NCBI RefSeq assembly: GCF_010500995.1
Contig: NZ_QVMK01000003.1
Location: forward strand, 62,001-126,000
DNA from: Bacteroides sp. 224
Lineage (GTDB): Bacteria; Bacteroidota; Bacteroidia; Bacteroidales; Bacteroidaceae
Direction of reading: 5' to 3'
Length of the DNA stretch: 64,000 bases
Below the pieces are notes generated by a model. That model was not told the DNA's origin. It saw only the letters and a list, made by a program, of their open reading frames with translations, and ran no database searches. Each line of letters opens with the position of its first letter. The stretch's first letter is position 1. The translations under genes were made by a program, and so were the position numbers. Of this stretch, positions 8,865 to 17,553 are shown in pieces.

Positions 8865-8870
8865 AAAAAA

Positions 8871-9680
8871 TTATTTTGGAAGGTTAAAAGCAACTGACAT
8901 TTCTTTCATCTGCTCGTCCGACATTCCATCGGGCTCGAATCCCATAGATTTAGCTGCAATATAGATCAAGGCCGATTTATTTAATACATCTATCTGATCG
9001 AAAGCTGCCATTACATCTACATCAACAGAGAAAATACCGTGTTTCTCCCACATCACCACATCATAGTCTTCCAGTTCTTTGATTGTTGCATTACCCAACT
9101 CTACCGAACTTGGAAGTTTGTAAGGGATAATACCCAATCCACGAGGACAGAATGCCTTCGTTTCAGGAATCATGCTCCACAATACCTTTGTGGCTACGTC
9201 TTTTTCCAGGAACTTCGGGCTGTGGGTCATCGCTATCAATTCAATAGGATGAGTGTGCACAGATGCCTTATAAGGTGAACCGATACTGATAAGGTAGTTA
9301 TGTACACCCAGGTGAGAAGGAAGTTCGGAAGTTGGAGCTACCGGATTGTCTGCAATAATTACATAACTGGCACAATCGTCCAGAATACGAATAACCGAAC
9401 CGTTTTCCATAGGCCAACGAGCCAGGTCGCGCATACGTTTATTGGTACCTTTACAGAAGAAGTAACAACCTTTCAGGTGTGGCATCACCGCGCCTATTTG
9501 TTTCACTTCGCTGATGGGTGCTAATGCGCGAATTTCGTCATCAACATACTCGGTTATATTAACAGTAATGTTTCCACCGTTACGTTCGGCCCATCCTTTT
9601 TGCCAAAGGTATCCGGCTACTTCGGCCACCTGATTTACTTCATGAGCCAGTCCCGGACGGTTCTCTAAAATTGATTTCAT
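8871..9680 (-). CDS. rhaD: L-rhamnulose-1-phosphate aldolase
   Basis: 269 residues from the start chosen at MKSILENRPGL (ATG at 9678-9680). The frame continues 12 codons further upstream, but that extension runs into a -7 box at 9716-9723 and is not conserved-looking. The class II aldolase fold is shown by KGWAERNGGNITVN near the N-terminus, the zinc-binding SVHTHPIELIAM, and VVMWEKHGIFSV near the C-terminus. It splits L-rhamnulose-1-phosphate into dihydroxyacetone phosphate and L-lactaldehyde, the last step of the pathway whose kinase and isomerase are encoded upstream. It is separated from the permease gene by a large hairpin and has its own promoter, so it may be expressed independently. 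Confidence 0.92.
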   Translation of the reverse strand: MKSILENRPGLAHEVNQVAEVAGYLWQKGWAERNGGNITVNITEYVDDEIRALAPISEVKQIGAVMPHLKGCYFFCKGTNKRMRDLARWPMENGSVIRILDDCASYVIIADNPVAPTSELPSHLGVHNYLISIGSPYKASVHTHPIELIAMTHSPKFLEKDVATKVLWSMIPETKAFCPRGLGIIPYKLPSSVELGNATIKELEDYDVVMWEKHGIFSVDVDVMAAFDQIDVLNKSALIYIAAKSMGFEPDGMSDEQMKEMSVAFNLPK

Positions 9681-9715
9681 TGATCTATATTTTTTAAATA
9701 CATAGCAAATTCGCA

Positions 9716-9756
9716 CAAATATAAACTATTTATGACTAATGAAAAAATTAGTTTAT
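9716..9756 (-). promoter_or_regulatory. rhaD promoter and possible RhaR operator
   Basis: The minus strand carries TATATTTG at 9716-9723, a full -7 box match 36 bases before the chosen start. Just upstream lies a dyad, ATAAACTA (9721-9728) and TAGTTTAT (9749-9756), with a second nested dyad ACTAAT/ATTAGT (9735-9740, 9747-9752). The dyads sit where an AraC-type activator would bind; binding is inference. Confidence 0.45.
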
Positions 9757-9774
9757 ACAATACCTTGTTTTATT

Positions 9775-9875
9775 TTTGAACCACAGAGTTATGCAGATTA
9801 ACGCAGAGTTTTTAGTTTTCCTGCGGCATCGCAACTTTAAACTCTGCGTTAATCTGCGCAACTCTGCGGTTCAAA
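9775..9875. repeat. Long imperfect inverted repeat (37-base arms), hairpin
   Basis: Arms 9775-9811 and 9839-9875 are complementary over 37 bases with only three mismatches; the loop is 27 bases. Key words are AACCACAGAGTT and ATTAACGCAGAG. It lies just past the permease stop and before the rhaD promoter, so it may end the rhaB-rhaI-permease message. A related hairpin lies at 14591-14694. Confidence 0.9.
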
Positions 9876-9886
9876 TATCTTTTCTT

Positions 9887-11221
9887 TTAGAAGTCCTTCC
9901 CATATCTCTCCTCAGTAATTTGCTTCAGCGATTTACCTTGAGTCTTAGGTGCCCAGATGGTTCCTACCAATAAGGCAACAACTAACCAGCCAATCATAAT
10001 ATAGCCCGATGCCTCGAAGCCACTATGTTCATAGATGCCGGTAAACACTAAGCTCCAGATGGCTGCTGCACCTCTTACGATGAAGAACATCACCCCTTGA
10101 GCCGCTGCGCGATACTTGGCAGGGAAGAGCTCCGATGCCCAAAGCGCATAAAATGCTTGCACCCCAACCCCGGCATGAACACCCCATAGGATGGTGAATG
10201 TCCAAAGAGCCGACAGGTTATTGATTCCTACAAATACAAGGATTCCCCAAGCAACTATACCAATAGAACTTCCGATAAAGTATAGCCAGCGTTGGTTCAC
10301 TTTATCAACCAGCATGGCAAAGCCGAAGTAGGTAACTACTACGATAATCAACCACTGAATAGCGGGCAACATATTGGCTTGCGCGTTGGTCAGTCCACCT
10401 GCTGTTTCAAAGATGTGTGGTTGAAACATACCCATAACTCCTGCAACGAAATTCCAGGTAACATAAATGGTTACTAAAAAGATTAGGGTACGAACATTCA
10501 CTTTATTAGTAAAGAGAGCACCGAAAGAAGAGAATACGCTGGGTTGTTTCACAGCCGACTTTCTTGCTTCTTCCCAATCTTCCGATTCGTTGAGCTTGCG
10601 TTGAAGGTTCCAGGCAATGAAGGCAACAATGAACAGTGTACCGAAGATTAAGCGGTTACCAAATACAGCAAGCGCAGCCGGATCGCTTTCTCCGTGGAAG
10701 AAGATAGCGAGTTGACGTACCGAATCGCCCAATAATCCTTCCGGAGCAACGAGCATTCCCAGTATCAGGATGATAGCGGGTCCTACTCCCCAAGCAAATT
10801 GAGAGATACCGATGTTCCTACCGCGGTTGTTGATTTCAGAGTTTTCGGAGATGTATGTCCACGAAGCAGGTACACCCGCCCCTACCGAGATACCTGTAAT
10901 CAGGAATCCGAGCAACAGCATCGCGAAACTGGTAGAGAGCATAATAACAAGTACCCCCACCATATAAACAAGCATATTGTAAGTGTAGATTGTTTTTCGT
11001 CCGTATTTATCGGCCAAAAATCCTCCGATGATAGCACCAAGGGCAGCTCCGAAACAGTTGGCACTAATTGCATTCAGCCAACCAAGATTGGTTTCTGTAA
11101 GCCCAAGATAATTCTGCCAGAGAGTTAATCCACTTGCTCCGGCTACGATAGATCCTGCATCCAGATAATTAGTCAGCGAAACGGCAATTGTACTTTTTAA
11201 ACTTCCTTTTTTAGCTTCCAT
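9887..11221 (-). CDS. MFS sugar permease of the rhamnose operon
   Basis: 444 residues, about 12 transmembrane segments. The major facilitator loop motif is present as GGFLADKYGRKTIY after the second helix, with the sugar-porter-like ending PKTQGKSLKQITEERYGKDF. It follows the rhamnose isomerase gene by only 4 bases, so its substrate is most likely L-rhamnose (proton symport) or a rhamnose-containing product. The classical RhaT symporter belongs to a different, 10-helix drug/metabolite family, so this appears to be a non-homologous replacement. The name rhaT would be misleading and is not used. Start: ATG at 11219-11221 gives a short cytoplasmic N-terminus and a complete first helix. Confidence 0.88.
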   Translation of the reverse strand: MEAKKGSLKSTIAVSLTNYLDAGSIVAGASGLTLWQNYLGLTETNLGWLNAISANCFGAALGAIIGGFLADKYGRKTIYTYNMLVYMVGVLVIMLSTSFAMLLLGFLITGISVGAGVPASWTYISENSEINNRGRNIGISQFAWGVGPAIILILGMLVAPEGLLGDSVRQLAIFFHGESDPAALAVFGNRLIFGTLFIVAFIAWNLQRKLNESEDWEEARKSAVKQPSVFSSFGALFTNKVNVRTLIFLVTIYVTWNFVAGVMGMFQPHIFETAGGLTNAQANMLPAIQWLIIVVVTYFGFAMLVDKVNQRWLYFIGSSIGIVAWGILVFVGINNLSALWTFTILWGVHAGVGVQAFYALWASELFPAKYRAAAQGVMFFIVRGAAAIWSLVFTGIYEHSGFEASGYIMIGWLVVALLVGTIWAPKTQGKSLKQITEERYGKDF

Positions 11222-11225
11222 CGTC

Positions 11226-12479
11226 TTAGTTTCTTTTACTTGTTACTTCTTTCTCGTACTTCTGAATCTCGGCGATAAACGCTTCACCTACAGGAACGTT
11301 GTTCTTCAAGCAGAACATATCCCATACGGCATTCCAAGGAAGTGATTTTGATTCTTCCAACAATGCAAGACGTTCAAAACCTTGTCCGTTAGCTTCGTAT
11401 TCGCGCAATTTTGCCAGCGGCTCAAGCAATGCCTGCATTAAACATTTCTGTGTGGCACGGCTACCAATAACATACGCTCCAATACGGTTGATGCTTGCGT
11501 CGAAGAAGTCAAGACCAACGTGTACCTTACTTAATGCATCGCAACGAACAATTTCTTTGCAGAGATCCAATGTATCGTCGTTAAGGGTAGTTACGTGGTC
11601 ACTGTCCCAACGTACCGGGCGGCTCACATGCAACATGATTTCCGGGGTAAAGAGTAATAAAGAAGACACTTTATCTGCTACGCTTTCCGTGGGATGGAAA
11701 TGTCCCATATCCAACGTTACAATTTTATTGCGACTCGCACCATAGCCAATATAAAAATCGTTAGAACCTACTGTGTAGCTTTCCAAACCAATACCGAATA
11801 CTTTAGATTCTACACAGTCTTTCATGTTCTTATATTCGATTGCGAAGATTTGATCTAACGAGTCTTTCAACAGCGCACGGTACTTCATGCGATTTACAGT
11901 AGTATCCTTGCTACCGTCATGTACCCATAAGTTCATGATACAAGGGTCGCCCTGACGTTTACCCATTTCTTCGGCAATGGCACGACAGCGTTTGGTATGT
12001 TCAATCCAGAAGTTGCGGATACTGTCATCCGGGTTAGACAAAGATAAATCTCCTGATTTAGCATGAGAGAAAGAAGTAGAATTGAAGTCCAGTTTCATAT
12101 TGTGTTCTTTCGACCATTGCATCCAGCTTTCAAAGTGTTCGGGGCCTACCTGATCGCGATCTACAAACTTACCACCAAAGTCTCCATAAATTTCGTGTAG
12201 ATTCAAACGGTGAGTACCGGGGATGTATGAAGCAGCCTTCAATACGTCTTGTCTTAATTCGTCGATATTGCGAGCTTTACCCGGATAATTACCTGTAGCT
12301 TGGATACCACCGCTCAGTGAGCCGTTAGATTCAAATCCGGCTACATCATCTGCCTGCCAGCAATGAAGCGAGATTGAAATCTTTTGCAACTCTTCCATTG
12401 CCTTATTTACATCCACTCCTACTGCTGCATAGCGTTCTGCAGCTATATCATACGCTTGTTTTACTAAACTTTCTTTCAT
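11226..12479 (-). CDS. rhaI: L-rhamnose isomerase
   Basis: 417 residues, the family length. It converts L-rhamnose to L-rhamnulose in the cytosol. Recognisable stretches are SISLHCWQADDVAGFE near the N-terminus, HRLNLHEIYGDFGG, LDFNSTSFSHAKSGDLSLSNPDD, the metal-site region TLDMGHFHPTESVADKVSSLLLF, and HVSRPVRWDSDHV. It lies 23 bases downstream of rhamnulokinase and 4 bases upstream of the permease, in a tight operon. The Bacteroides name rhaI is used; rhaA is the E. coli name. Confidence 0.96.
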   Translation of the reverse strand: MKESLVKQAYDIAAERYAAVGVDVNKAMEELQKISISLHCWQADDVAGFESNGSLSGGIQATGNYPGKARNIDELRQDVLKAASYIPGTHRLNLHEIYGDFGGKFVDRDQVGPEHFESWMQWSKEHNMKLDFNSTSFSHAKSGDLSLSNPDDSIRNFWIEHTKRCRAIAEEMGKRQGDPCIMNLWVHDGSKDTTVNRMKYRALLKDSLDQIFAIEYKNMKDCVESKVFGIGLESYTVGSNDFYIGYGASRNKIVTLDMGHFHPTESVADKVSSLLLFTPEIMLHVSRPVRWDSDHVTTLNDDTLDLCKEIVRCDALSKVHVGLDFFDASINRIGAYVIGSRATQKCLMQALLEPLAKLREYEANGQGFERLALLEESKSLPWNAVWDMFCLKNNVPVGEAFIAEIQKYEKEVTSKRN

Positions 12480-12502
12480 AATAATAGTTTGATTGATTAT
12501 AG

Positions 12503-13981
12503 TTATTGAGATATTTTGCTGTATTTTTCTAAAACATTGAGATACTTGCTGTATGCTTTATCCCACCTCTCTTTATCTTGAGGTTGGAAAGTAGAAAGTG
12601 AGACAGAACCGTTCACAATGCGACGCATATCTTCCACATTAGAAGCATCGCCCGCGGCTATGGCCTGCATCATCACATTGCCGATAGCAGTAGCCTCCGA
12701 AGGACCTGCCACCACATCTACTCCCGTAGAATTAGCCGTAAACTGATTCAACAGATCGTTTTTACTACCACCTCCGATAACGTGTAATGTTTTTATAGGA
12801 TGCGAACTTAATTTGTTCAGATTCTCCAACACTTCTCTATAACGAAGCGCAAGACTCTCGAAGATACATCTTACCACCTCTCCGCACGTTTCCGGCACAG
12901 GCTGATTGGTTTCTTTGCAATATTGCTGAATAGCCTCCTTCATATTGGCAGGATTGGCAAACAAAGCCTCATCCGGGTTTATGATGCTACGGAAAGGTTC
13001 TGCTTGCTGGGCCTCTGCAATAAGTTCGGGATAAGACAGCTCTGCCCAATCGCCCCGGCAACGCTCTAAAAGCCACATTCCACAGATATTCTTTAAAAGA
13101 CGTATAGTACCTGCTACGCCACCTTCATTGGTAAAATTAAGCTTTTCTGTTTCGGGGGTAATAACGGGGGCTTCTGTTTCAACACCCATTAATGACCATG
13201 TTCCACTACTCAGATAAGCAAATTCTTTATTCAATGCAGGAACGGCAGCAACCGCCGAACCTGTGTCATGACCGGCAACCGCAATCACCGGGATGGCTCC
13301 CAGCCCTGTTATTTTCTGAACTTCTTCTGTTAATACACCCACAAGTTCGCCCGGATAAACAAAACGCCCGAAATTATCTTCGGTTAAATCTAACGCTTTT
13401 AATAATTCGGGAGCAAGGCGGCGGGTCTTCGCATTTACAATTTGTGCTGTACTGGCAATGGTGTATTCGGTAACCATTTTGCCGGTAAGCATATAAGATA
13501 GTGCATCGGGCATAAAAAGAATCTTATCTGCGGCATTCAATGCACTGTCATTGTTACGGCGAAGGGTATCTAACTGAAACAATGAATTAAAGTTCATTAC
13601 CTGAATACCCGTCAAGTCATATACTTGCTTGGCCGGTACTCTTTCGAAGAATTTTTCCGGGGCACCTACCGTATGAGGATCGCGGTAGGCATAAGGCTGA
13701 CGCAGAAAATGGCCGTCTTTACCCACAAAAACAAAATCGACCCCCCAGGTATCAATACCGATGGAAGTGATGTTTACGCCGCGTTGGGCTACGATGCGAA
13801 GTCCGTCTATAATATTCTGATACAGGGCGTAAATATCCCAAAAGAAATGACCACCGGTTTCAATTAGTTGATTGGGAAATCTGTTTACTTCTTCTAATTC
13901 TAAACCACCGGTAGTAAACGAGCCTAAGATAGTGCGCCCACTGGTAGCGCCTAAATCTACGGCAAAGAAATTATGCTTCAT
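12503..13981 (-). CDS. rhaB: L-rhamnulokinase (FGGY kinase)
   Basis: 492 residues. Phosphorylates L-rhamnulose to L-rhamnulose-1-phosphate with ATP. The actin-like kinase fold is shown by the N-terminal FFAVDLGATSGRTILGSF phosphate loop, GIDTWGVDFVFVG, the central SSGTWSLMGVE and the C-terminal HVIGGGSKNDLLNQFTANSTG with EATAIGN. It is the first gene of the minus-strand catabolic operon, with a -7 box at 14015-14022 about 34 bases before the start. The C-terminal tail (KERWDKAYSKYLNVLEKY) is ordinary for the family. Confidence 0.95.
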   Translation of the reverse strand: MKHNFFAVDLGATSGRTILGSFTTGGLELEEVNRFPNQLIETGGHFFWDIYALYQNIIDGLRIVAQRGVNITSIGIDTWGVDFVFVGKDGHFLRQPYAYRDPHTVGAPEKFFERVPAKQVYDLTGIQVMNFNSLFQLDTLRRNNDSALNAADKILFMPDALSYMLTGKMVTEYTIASTAQIVNAKTRRLAPELLKALDLTEDNFGRFVYPGELVGVLTEEVQKITGLGAIPVIAVAGHDTGSAVAAVPALNKEFAYLSSGTWSLMGVETEAPVITPETEKLNFTNEGGVAGTIRLLKNICGMWLLERCRGDWAELSYPELIAEAQQAEPFRSIINPDEALFANPANMKEAIQQYCKETNQPVPETCGEVVRCIFESLALRYREVLENLNKLSSHPIKTLHVIGGGSKNDLLNQFTANSTGVDVVAGPSEATAIGNVMMQAIAAGDASNVEDMRRIVNGSVSLSTFQPQDKERWDKAYSKYLNVLEKYSKISQ

Positions 13982-14014
13982 GCTTTCATGCTATTAGGTT
14001 CATTGAGAATAGAA

Positions 14015-14022
14015 CAAAAGTA
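14015..14022 (-). promoter_or_regulatory. Promoter -7 box of the rhamnose operon
   Basis: The minus strand reads TACTTTTG, a full match to TAnnTTTG. A near -33 box (CTTG) lies 18 bases further upstream at 14041-14044. The resulting leader before rhaB would be about 27 bases. Inducible control by the AraC-type regulator is inferred. Confidence 0.55.
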
Positions 14023-14108
14023 TTTGTAATCACCTATAAGCAAGCTATCAATTTTGGCAGAAAGGGTGTAGAATTTGATTGATTTATGCAAAATCCGATA
14101 TCTTTATG

Positions 14109-14117
14109 TATATTTGC
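14109..14117 (+). promoter_or_regulatory. Promoter -7 box for the 121-residue protein
   Basis: TATATTTGC matches TAnnTTTGC exactly on the plus strand, about 90 bases before the start at 14208. No good -33 TTTG at 19-21 bases. With 14015-14022 it makes this intergenic stretch a divergent promoter region. Confidence 0.5.
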
Positions 14118-14207
14118 AACAGCTTTTTGTTCATAGTAAATACAGAGAGAATGCACTTTAGGCAAAAACATCTGGCAACATCAATCATTTATCAGACAAA
14201 TTAATTT

Positions 14208-14573
14208 ATGGAAAAAACCCTATTCCCTTCTACTAATCCTATAGGAGCAGTTTTTAATGATTTCATTAACGAAGTTCCATTAGTGGAAACTTATCTTTCA
14301 AAAGGAAAACTTATTCAGGAAGATGAGCTAACTGTAACCATCGCTCTCGGGGTTGATACGATACAAATTACAGACGAATGCGTTTCTGTTAATTATTCAA
14401 CTCCTTCTAAACCAATTTACATGGAAATGCTTATATTCATCAAAGAACATCTGACTTTTGTTGAGTCGTTCATGGGCAGCGATGTTTATGCGCACAAGTC
14501 AGGAATCGAAGTTTATATTAGTCAGGAGAACAACACTTATGATCTCCTTTGCACTTGGGCATTAGAAGATTAG
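14208..14573 (+). CDS. Hypothetical cytosolic protein, 121 residues
   Basis: Not recognised. 121 residues, acidic (ending CTWALED), no signal peptide and no membrane segment. It is predicted alpha/beta with short hydrophobic strands (ELTVTIALGVDTIQIT, ECVSVNYS) and a helix around MEMLIFIKEHLTFVESF. The reading frame is clean, has its own -7 box, and sits between the divergent rhamnose operon promoter and a terminator-like hairpin, which supports a real gene. Its place between rhamnose catabolism and a rhamnosidase may be chance. Confidence 0.65.
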   Translation: MEKTLFPSTNPIGAVFNDFINEVPLVETYLSKGKLIQEDELTVTIALGVDTIQITDECVSVNYSTPSKPIYMEMLIFIKEHLTFVESFMGSDVYAHKSGIEVYISQENNTYDLLCTWALED

Positions 14574-14590
14574 AGGAGATGCATCAAAAG

Positions 14591-14694
14591 TGCCATTATT
14601 AACCACAGATTAACTGATTACACAGATTTTTAATTTTCAGATTACTAATAATCAACATATTCTGTGAACTCTGTTAATCTGTGGTTAAGTGGCA
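14591..14694. repeat. Long inverted repeat between convergent genes
   Basis: Core arms 14599-14626 and 14661-14688 pair over 28 bases with three mismatches. The pairing extends to TGCCA (14591-14595) and TGGCA (14690-14694) past a small bulge. The words AACCACAG and GATTAAC are shared with the hairpin at 9775-9875. Placed between the 121-residue gene and the rhamnosidase gene, which converge, it could terminate both messages. Confidence 0.85.
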
Positions 14695-14699
14695 TAACA

Positions 14700-17468
14700 C
14701 TATTTTTTTGGCATACTCTTTTCGCGAACCACATCAATCTTCACCGGTCCAAGCAGACCGCTTTCCACCGGTAGCCAATTCTCATAGCCGCCTTTTAAGT
14801 AATTAAGGCGAACGATATTGATATCTTTAAATTTACGCCAGGGCACTTGCTTCCGATCCATTTCAGCAATGCGGTTGGCAGGCAGGTTGGTTACTTCCAC
14901 TTCGATGATGTTCTTGCCGGGTTTTAAGTGGCGAGCTATCGGATAGCGGAAAGGTACTGCCCAAAGCGTAGCTATCTCTTCGCCATTGATGTAGAGACGT
15001 GCACTCTCGCGTACATCACCCAAATCCAGCATCCATTCTACATCTTGCGAGATTTCTTTCTCTAACTGTATAACAGTAGAGTAGATTCCGGAGCCCATTA
15101 ATGTTTTAGATCCGGGAAGATCAAACTCCGTCCAGGAAGTTAGTTTATTCAGGTTGATGGCGGTTGATGGTTGTGTTTCCGGCTGTGTATCGGTAAAAAG
15201 GAATTGCCAGTCTGAAAGTTCACGAGTTTCGGAAGGATTACCCCAATACTTCCAATCTGCCACCGATACATCTGCCGAAGCAAATGCCTTAACAATCACA
15301 GACTCGCCGGAAGCTAACTGCAAATATACTTCTGTTTTATCTCCACGACGGCGGGTTTGTGCTTTCCCCTTTTCGCCTGTCATCGGATTATAAAGCACTA
15401 CAGACTTAGCAGGCACAGAAAGCGGCACCCATTGATCTGTATCTTCGGCTTTCAAAGCACTTATAAAGTAATGATGTCCATCCGGGTTGGAACGGCGAAT
15501 GCAACTCAATCCTAAATCGGCTTTCATTGTTTCGGGCCGAACGCCTGTTTGAGCCAGGGTTTGCGCATAGTCTGTTCCGAAGATGATTCTACCTTTACGG
15601 CTATCTTCTGCCTTTAGGTTATCGTTCATTATCTTTTTGAATTGGGAGCGACGATTATCCAAATCGCCATAACCCGGCACATCTTCCGGATATTGTTCAA
15701 GGAACACGATGGTGGCACCTTCATCTGCCAAGGCAAACAGTTTAGCCAACACATCATTGGGCATCAAACGAACGCCCGGCAATACCAGTGCTTTGTACTC
15801 AACGCCTCCGGAGGTTACCAATTGCCCATCGCGGCAGCTTAACGAACGAATAAAGTTGTCGGAGATATAATCTACATCGTATCCGGCATTATATATACGG
15901 TGAACGGCTTCTATAAATTTAGGTGCGCGACGATCCATCTTATGAATATCGAACAGCAATAACCGTCCGTCTTGTTCTTGCCAGATATCATATAAAGGAA
16001 GGTAAAGCAAGAAGTCGTTATCCGGTTTCCCCATTTGCAGGAAGCTTTGGCATCGGGAGATGTAAGAGAAGAAAGCCGGGGCATCTTTCCAAATGGAGTT
16101 GGTAGGACTCATATCAATAGAGGCATAGAATTTCCATCCGGGCCACTCTGCGTCTGCAGGAGAATAGGTAGTGCCATGAAAATACGCATGATTGACCCCC
16201 GACAGGAACATCAAATCCATATCCGGCTTACACTGCGATAAGGAAGTACGAAAATGATCGGTCAGCCAGGTAAATGTTTCGGAGGAGGTGTACGTTTTAC
16301 CTGCGATATGCGCACCCGACGAAGCGTATTTCAACATAGAAAGATCCGAGTCGTTTTGCTTAACGATTGAATCTTTTCTTAATCCGCGAATAGCAAAATC
16401 AGACAATCCAAATCCTTCGCACTCGGGCACATCTACGGTAGCATACAAATCAATCAGATTGCCCGGAGAGCCATGCGCCTGATTTCGTGTTTTTGTGCCA
16501 TGACTGTTTGCCCACTCCGTCCATTGTTGAGTGAAGTTTTCGAGTAGCAGTTCGCCCATCGTCTCCCGATAGTCCGACACTAAACGAGCTGTAATGTCTG
16601 TTCTTTCTTTTGCCAGAAAATCGGGTAAATGTTCTTCCAGTTTGTATCCTCTTCTTTGGGCAAACTGATCGAAGAAATCTTCCGACCAGTCGGCTCCATA
16701 AACTTCGTAAGAGTCATTAAAGAAGTTATGCGGATAGCTTGCTCCCGAACTCTGAAAGGCACGTTCGAATTTACCCAGGTAATTCTTCACCGCTTTTGCC
16801 GAAAGATGATTCATAACATAGCCCTCTCCGCCCGGAGCTGCGCGCTTTACCTTTTGAAGAGTTTTCCCGCAGAAAGCAGCAATCAGCTTCCATTCTCCTT
16901 TGGGGGCTTTCCATGTTAATAGGGTATCTTGTACTTTATTTGTAATGTCAAGGCACTTTCCTTTCGATGAATAGGCCATTAATCGACTTAGGCGGGCATA
17001 TTTCTTTTGTTTCTCGTCGGCCACACTGATATTGAGCGAAACTGTTTTTCCGCCGGTTAGCTGATATTCGCTTATCAACAATTTGGTAGCAGCGTCTTCA
17101 ATACTTACGTCCGGTCCTCCGAATGGCCATCCGGTGCCTGTGTTCATATCAATCTGCAAACCTAAACGGGTGGCTTCGCTTTCTACATGCCGAAGCATTT
17201 CCATCCACTTAGGAGATAAGTGAGGAATCTCATTTTGCTCATTCTTTTGCACACCGTAGATGGGGGTAATTTCCAGAGAGCCCATACCGGCTTTGCTGTA
17301 TTCCTCCAGATTATAAGTAAGGTTCTTTTTGTCCACAGCACTCCCCATCCACCACCAACGGGCTCCGGGTTTGGTTTCTGTCGAAAGTTCAGGCCATTCG
17401 GTTTGCTGTGCCATAACCAGCGAGAAAGAAAAAAGAGAAAGGATTAATCCTGTTATTCTGTATTTCAT
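14700..17468 (-). CDS. GH106 alpha-L-rhamnosidase, exported
   Basis: 922 residues from the chosen ATG at 17466-17468 (MKYRITGLIL). The frame is open 46 codons further upstream, but that extension overlaps the end of upp and the -7 box at 17486-17493. Residues 1-20 are a signal peptide (LILSLFSFSLVMAQQ). GH106 features: PGARWWWMGSAVDKKNLTYNLE, GMGSLEITPIYG, the glycine-rich TGTGWPFGGP, FFNDSYEVYGADW and a C-terminal galactose-binding-like domain (LDLGDVRESARLYINGEEI). It removes alpha-linked L-rhamnose from plant polysaccharides or glycosides in the periplasm or on the surface, feeding the adjacent rhamnose pathway. It is not adjacent to a SusCD pair in this window. Confidence 0.92.
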   Translation of the reverse strand: MKYRITGLILSLFSFSLVMAQQTEWPELSTETKPGARWWWMGSAVDKKNLTYNLEEYSKAGMGSLEITPIYGVQKNEQNEIPHLSPKWMEMLRHVESEATRLGLQIDMNTGTGWPFGGPDVSIEDAATKLLISEYQLTGGKTVSLNISVADEKQKKYARLSRLMAYSSKGKCLDITNKVQDTLLTWKAPKGEWKLIAAFCGKTLQKVKRAAPGGEGYVMNHLSAKAVKNYLGKFERAFQSSGASYPHNFFNDSYEVYGADWSEDFFDQFAQRRGYKLEEHLPDFLAKERTDITARLVSDYRETMGELLLENFTQQWTEWANSHGTKTRNQAHGSPGNLIDLYATVDVPECEGFGLSDFAIRGLRKDSIVKQNDSDLSMLKYASSGAHIAGKTYTSSETFTWLTDHFRTSLSQCKPDMDLMFLSGVNHAYFHGTTYSPADAEWPGWKFYASIDMSPTNSIWKDAPAFFSYISRCQSFLQMGKPDNDFLLYLPLYDIWQEQDGRLLLFDIHKMDRRAPKFIEAVHRIYNAGYDVDYISDNFIRSLSCRDGQLVTSGGVEYKALVLPGVRLMPNDVLAKLFALADEGATIVFLEQYPEDVPGYGDLDNRRSQFKKIMNDNLKAEDSRKGRIIFGTDYAQTLAQTGVRPETMKADLGLSCIRRSNPDGHHYFISALKAEDTDQWVPLSVPAKSVVLYNPMTGEKGKAQTRRRGDKTEVYLQLASGESVIVKAFASADVSVADWKYWGNPSETRELSDWQFLFTDTQPETQPSTAINLNKLTSWTEFDLPGSKTLMGSGIYSTVIQLEKEISQDVEWMLDLGDVRESARLYINGEEIATLWAVPFRYPIARHLKPGKNIIEVEVTNLPANRIAEMDRKQVPWRKFKDINIVRLNYLKGGYENWLPVESGLLGPVKIDVVREKSMPKK

Positions 17469-17485
17469 GATACGTAGATTTTTCA

Positions 17486-17493
17486 CAAAAATA
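17486..17493 (-). promoter_or_regulatory. Promoter -7 box for the rhamnosidase
   Basis: The minus strand reads TATTTTTG, a match to TAnnTTTG, 18 bases before the ATG at 17468. Its position inside the upstream open frame supports the shorter start and signal peptide. Confidence 0.5.
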
Positions 17494-17553
17494 CAATCAA
17501 TAAGCAGCATATATCCTTTCTCTTTTGACGTAAATGGTATGTTTTTTGCGTTT

